Source: Thermofilum sp.
GTDB taxonomy: Archaea; Thermoproteota; Thermoprotei; Thermofilales; Thermofilaceae
DNA: 7,490 bases
Assembly: GCA_020832965.1 (NCBI GenBank)
Contig: JAJHRM010000119.1
Coordinates: 1-7,490 of the forward strand
Reading direction: 5' to 3'
Under the pieces are notes generated by a model, which saw nothing but the letters and a program-made list of their open reading frames with translations, did not search any database and was not told the DNA's origin. This document shows, piece by piece, positions 6,093-7,490 of the stretch. The stretch's first letter is position 1. Each line of letters starts with the position of its first letter. The position numbers and the translations under genes are program-made.

Positions 6093-6644
6093 TTAATCTT
6101 GTCCGAGAAGGTAGTAATAATTTTTTAGCCAGTCAATTCTGCCGGGCCTATATTTCTCGTCATTGCGAAGTAAGATGTTATTTAAAGTTTCAATGATTTC
6201 TGGAATTTTCCTCCCAGTGATGTCAATTTCTAGAACCTTGCCATAACCAAAGTACCTGATAGCGTCAATGAGCACACTGTCCAGTATCTCAGACTCGACG
6301 TTTTGCTTGACCTTTACAGCTGGGTATCCACGCCTCTCCAGGCGCTTCCTCAGCTCTAAGGGATCTAGTCTTAGAACAAGAACCCGGTTAACTTTTCCGG
6401 GAGGAACAGCTTCAACGACATGTGTATCTACGATTTCGTTGCAGGTTAGAATATTTTCCAAGAATTTTCTTAGCTGAGCAGTATCCACCACTGCTGACTG
6501 CGTTTCGGAGTCGAAGCCCTTAACAAAGCCCTTTTTCCTAGCGAGGTCAGCAACATCTATGTACTTCTTGCCGGTTAAGCGTGATAGCTCCAGCGAAACG
6601 GTAGTTTTCCCCACCCCCGGAGTGCCAGTCACTAGAATAGCCAT
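6093..6644 (-). CDS. Fap7/AK6-type adenylate kinase-like NTPase, ribosome maturation factor
   Basis: The AK6/Fap7 family combines adenylate-kinase activity with a role in small-subunit assembly, where in yeast and archaea it binds uS11. The 183-residue protein has Walker A GTPGVGKTT at 7-15, the family's hallmark DTH at 73-75 in the Walker B position, a LID-type segment RRGYPAVKVKQNVESEI at 104-120, and an ITGR motif at 142-145. The overall length (family about 175-190) and MAILVTGTPGVGKTT start support the ATG at 6644. A minus-strand TATA box is centred about 26 bp upstream, predicting a leaderless mRNA. The gene lies upstream of speD on the same strand and within 2 kb of dim2-rio1, which act in the same assembly step. 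A plain adenylate kinase for energy balance is the alternative, but the DTH motif argues for Fap7. Confidence 0.94.
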   Translation of the reverse strand: MAILVTGTPGVGKTTVSLELSRLTGKKYIDVADLARKKGFVKGFDSETQSAVVDTAQLRKFLENILTCNEIVDTHVVEAVPPGKVNRVLVLRLDPLELRKRLERRGYPAVKVKQNVESEILDSVLIDAIRYFGYGKVLEIDITGRKIPEIIETLNNILLRNDEKYRPGRIDWLKNYYYLLGQD

Positions 6645-6667
6645 TGATGAAACTCATATATTGAGTG

Positions 6668-6675
6668 TTAAAAAG
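6668..6675 (-). promoter_or_regulatory. TATA box for the Fap7-like kinase gene
   Basis: CTTTTTAA on the minus strand is centred about 26 bp before the ATG, so transcription should begin at or within a base of the start codon. ATATAT at 6655-6660 is too close to act as the TATA box. Confidence 0.55.
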
Positions 6676-6704
6676 TTTAGCCTGCAAGAGTCGTGAGAAT
6701 ACTT

Positions 6705-6780
6705 AGCGCGCGGAAAACCTAGTCCTCATTTATGTAATTCATCCAGCGCGCGCTGCGTTAATAAATCCTTAATGCGCGCT
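6705..6780. repeat. Cluster of three GCGCGC motifs
   Basis: Three copies lie within 76 bp: AGCGCGCG at 6705-6712, the 12-bp palindrome CAGCGCGCGCTG at 6744-6755, and TGCGCGCT at 6773-6780. The middle copy shares its 10-bp core with 5404-5413; the outer two match its left and right halves. They sit upstream of the kinase promoter and beside an AT-rich block. No gene is visible in 6660-6853. Confidence 0.55.
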
Positions 6781-6893
6781 TGCAAAACTTCAAAAAATTC
6801 TTCAAAAAAATGATAATTTTTTATCCATTTACGTGCACATTTCTTAAAAATCTTCACATATTTCCCCGCATTCTTTCACGTTTTTCCAGCAGG
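6779..6893. other. AT-rich block beside the GC-rich pseudogene
   Basis: This stretch is dominated by A- and T-runs, including the direct repeat CTTCAAAAAA at 6788-6797 and 6800-6809 (12-bp period) and several TTTTT/AAAAA tracts. No plausible reading frame, promoter pair or RNA gene is evident. It changes sharply to GC-rich sequence near 6895. It may be a boundary of an inserted segment or curved regulatory DNA; neither is shown. Confidence 0.4.
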
Positions 6894-7369
6894 CTTAGCC
6901 CTCGTGGGCGGAGCGGCTTTGCCCAGCGCGAGCTACAGTATCCCCGCTCGATGAGGAGCCTTTCAAGCTCGCTGCAGCCCCCTCCAGCAGCCTCTTCCTG
7001 TCCTCCTCCCGCGCCCGCAACACGCTGCGCATCGGGCCCCTCTCGTGGCCGATCTCCTCCACCGTGAGCATGGAGCCGTGAAGCAGATCGTCGCCCCCAA
7101 CTCCCTCGCCGAGGAGCTCCCCAGCCCTCCTGCACGCGTAGTTCGCAGCGAGGTGCATGGAGTCTAGCAGGACGCTGCTGAGCCTGTCCAGGAACCTGAA
7201 GTAGAACGTCGGCGCCATCCCCATGCCACGGCGAAGAGCGGAAGCCCGAGGGCTGCGAGCGCAACGCTCCTGCACGCCCTCCACGTGTCCCCCCTCCTGC
7301 CCTCGAGTATGTGCCTCAGGAGCCCAGGTACTCCCTCCGCATGCTGAGCTGGCGCGGGGGTGCTTGCAT
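6854..7369 (-). pseudogene. Unrecognised protein gene broken by three frameshifts, GC-rich
   Basis: I do not recognise the family. Three minus-strand frames join into one 172-residue protein if one G is added in each of three G-runs (complement of 7323-7325, 7219-7222 and 6978-6982). It starts MQAPPRQLSMRREYLG. A basic stretch follows (LEGRRGDTWRACRS), then a possible membrane segment VALAALGLPLFAVAWGM, then FYFRFLDRLSSVLLDSMHLA, an acidic and charged middle (LTVEEIGHERGPMRSVLRAR) and a tail SELERLLIERGYCSSRWAKP. Codon choice is uniform across all three frames: AGG for Arg, CTC/CTG for Leu, GAG for Glu, mostly G or C at third positions. Genes to the left use a far more mixed set. This argues that the joined frame was once coding and came from a GC-richer background. 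The last 13 or so codons run into the AT-rich block. Sequencing error is an alternative to decay. Confidence 0.55.
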
Positions 7370-7490
7370 GAGCAGTTATCGGCTTATCTGTGCTTACTTT
7401 CGGTCTACTCCAACAACAACGCTTTTCTACTGTGATGAGCTCACACGGCGTGTCTAGAAATGCCCGGGAAGGTGGCTGGGGAGGAAAACC
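7370..7490. other. Right-edge spacer, no confirmed gene
   Basis: This segment returns to ordinary base composition. It holds the odd palindrome ACACG-G-CGTGT at 7443-7453 and, at the very end, GGGGAGGA (7478-7485), which could be a ribosome-binding site for a plus-strand gene starting beyond the window. An ATG at 7460 opens MPGKVAGEEN but too little is left to judge it. Confidence 0.25.

Noticed and set aside
6780..7067. Plus-strand 95-codon frame over the AT-rich and GC-rich blocks
   Set aside because: The product is a low-complexity Ser/Pro/Arg shadow of the minus-strand GC-rich frame.
7431..7480. Perfect box C (GTGATGA) near 7431
   Set aside because: No CTGA box D or internal C'/D' boxes within about 60 nt, so a guide RNA is not supported.
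7460..7490. Plus-strand ATG reading MPGKVAGEEN at the right edge
   Set aside because: Only ten codons are visible, with no ribosome-binding site; the strong purine tract lies after it, so any real start is probably outside the window.
1..7490. CRISPR array, transposase, integrase, toxin-antitoxin or defence genes
   Set aside because: No regularly spaced repeats and no matching protein motifs on either strand.

Overview
The window looks like a piece of a thermophilic archaeal chromosome from the Thermoproteota (Crenarchaeota). The evidence is: archaeal-type uS15, Rio1, a two-KH-domain Dim2/Pno1 homologue, a Fap7-type kinase and a RecJ-like DHH protein; TATA-box promoters 25-30 bp from near-leaderless starts; TTG start codons; and a tRNA carrying a small insertion at a non-canonical place. 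A Thermofilum-like genome would fit, but that is a guess from gene content and style, not from any search.

Left part (1-3546). On the minus strand lie the two subunits of succinate-CoA ligase: sucC (beta, complete) and sucD (alpha, cut by the left edge), overlapping by one base (TAATG). Divergent from them, after about 100 bp holding two TATA boxes, a plus-strand pair encodes ribosomal protein uS15 and a RecJ-like DHH nuclease, 7 bp apart. This links translation to DNA replication or repair. The pair converges on the next block over a short spacer with a GC palindrome and a hairpin.

Middle (3678-5356). On the minus strand dim2 (KH-KH) and rio1 (atypical kinase) form a tight operon for late small-subunit maturation. 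Both of the large minus-strand reading frames over sucC and dim2 run on upstream of the real starts, through rps15 and through two tRNA genes. I trimmed these extensions. tRNA-Leu(GAG) is divergent from dim2 and appears to share one TATA element with it. It carries an extra 20 nt in the variable arm, probably an intron. tRNA-Gln(CTG), with encoded CCA, faces it on the other strand. Between the two tRNAs sits a hairpin followed by six T.

Right part (5400-7490). A spacer of about 190 bp with its own TATA box and strong pairing potential (a possible unrecognised structured RNA) precedes speD (S-adenosylmethionine decarboxylase, polyamine synthesis) and the Fap7/AK6-type kinase gene, both minus strand. 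With rio1 and dim2 this makes three small-subunit biogenesis factors within 3 kb. Beyond 6660 the sequence becomes accessory: repeated GCGCGC palindromes, an AT-rich block, then an abruptly GC-rich segment (about 6895-7369). That segment reads on the minus strand as one 172-residue protein broken by three frameshifts, each of which would be repaired by a single extra G in a G-run. It is the clearest foreign or decayed element here. No CRISPR array, transposase or defence system is visible.
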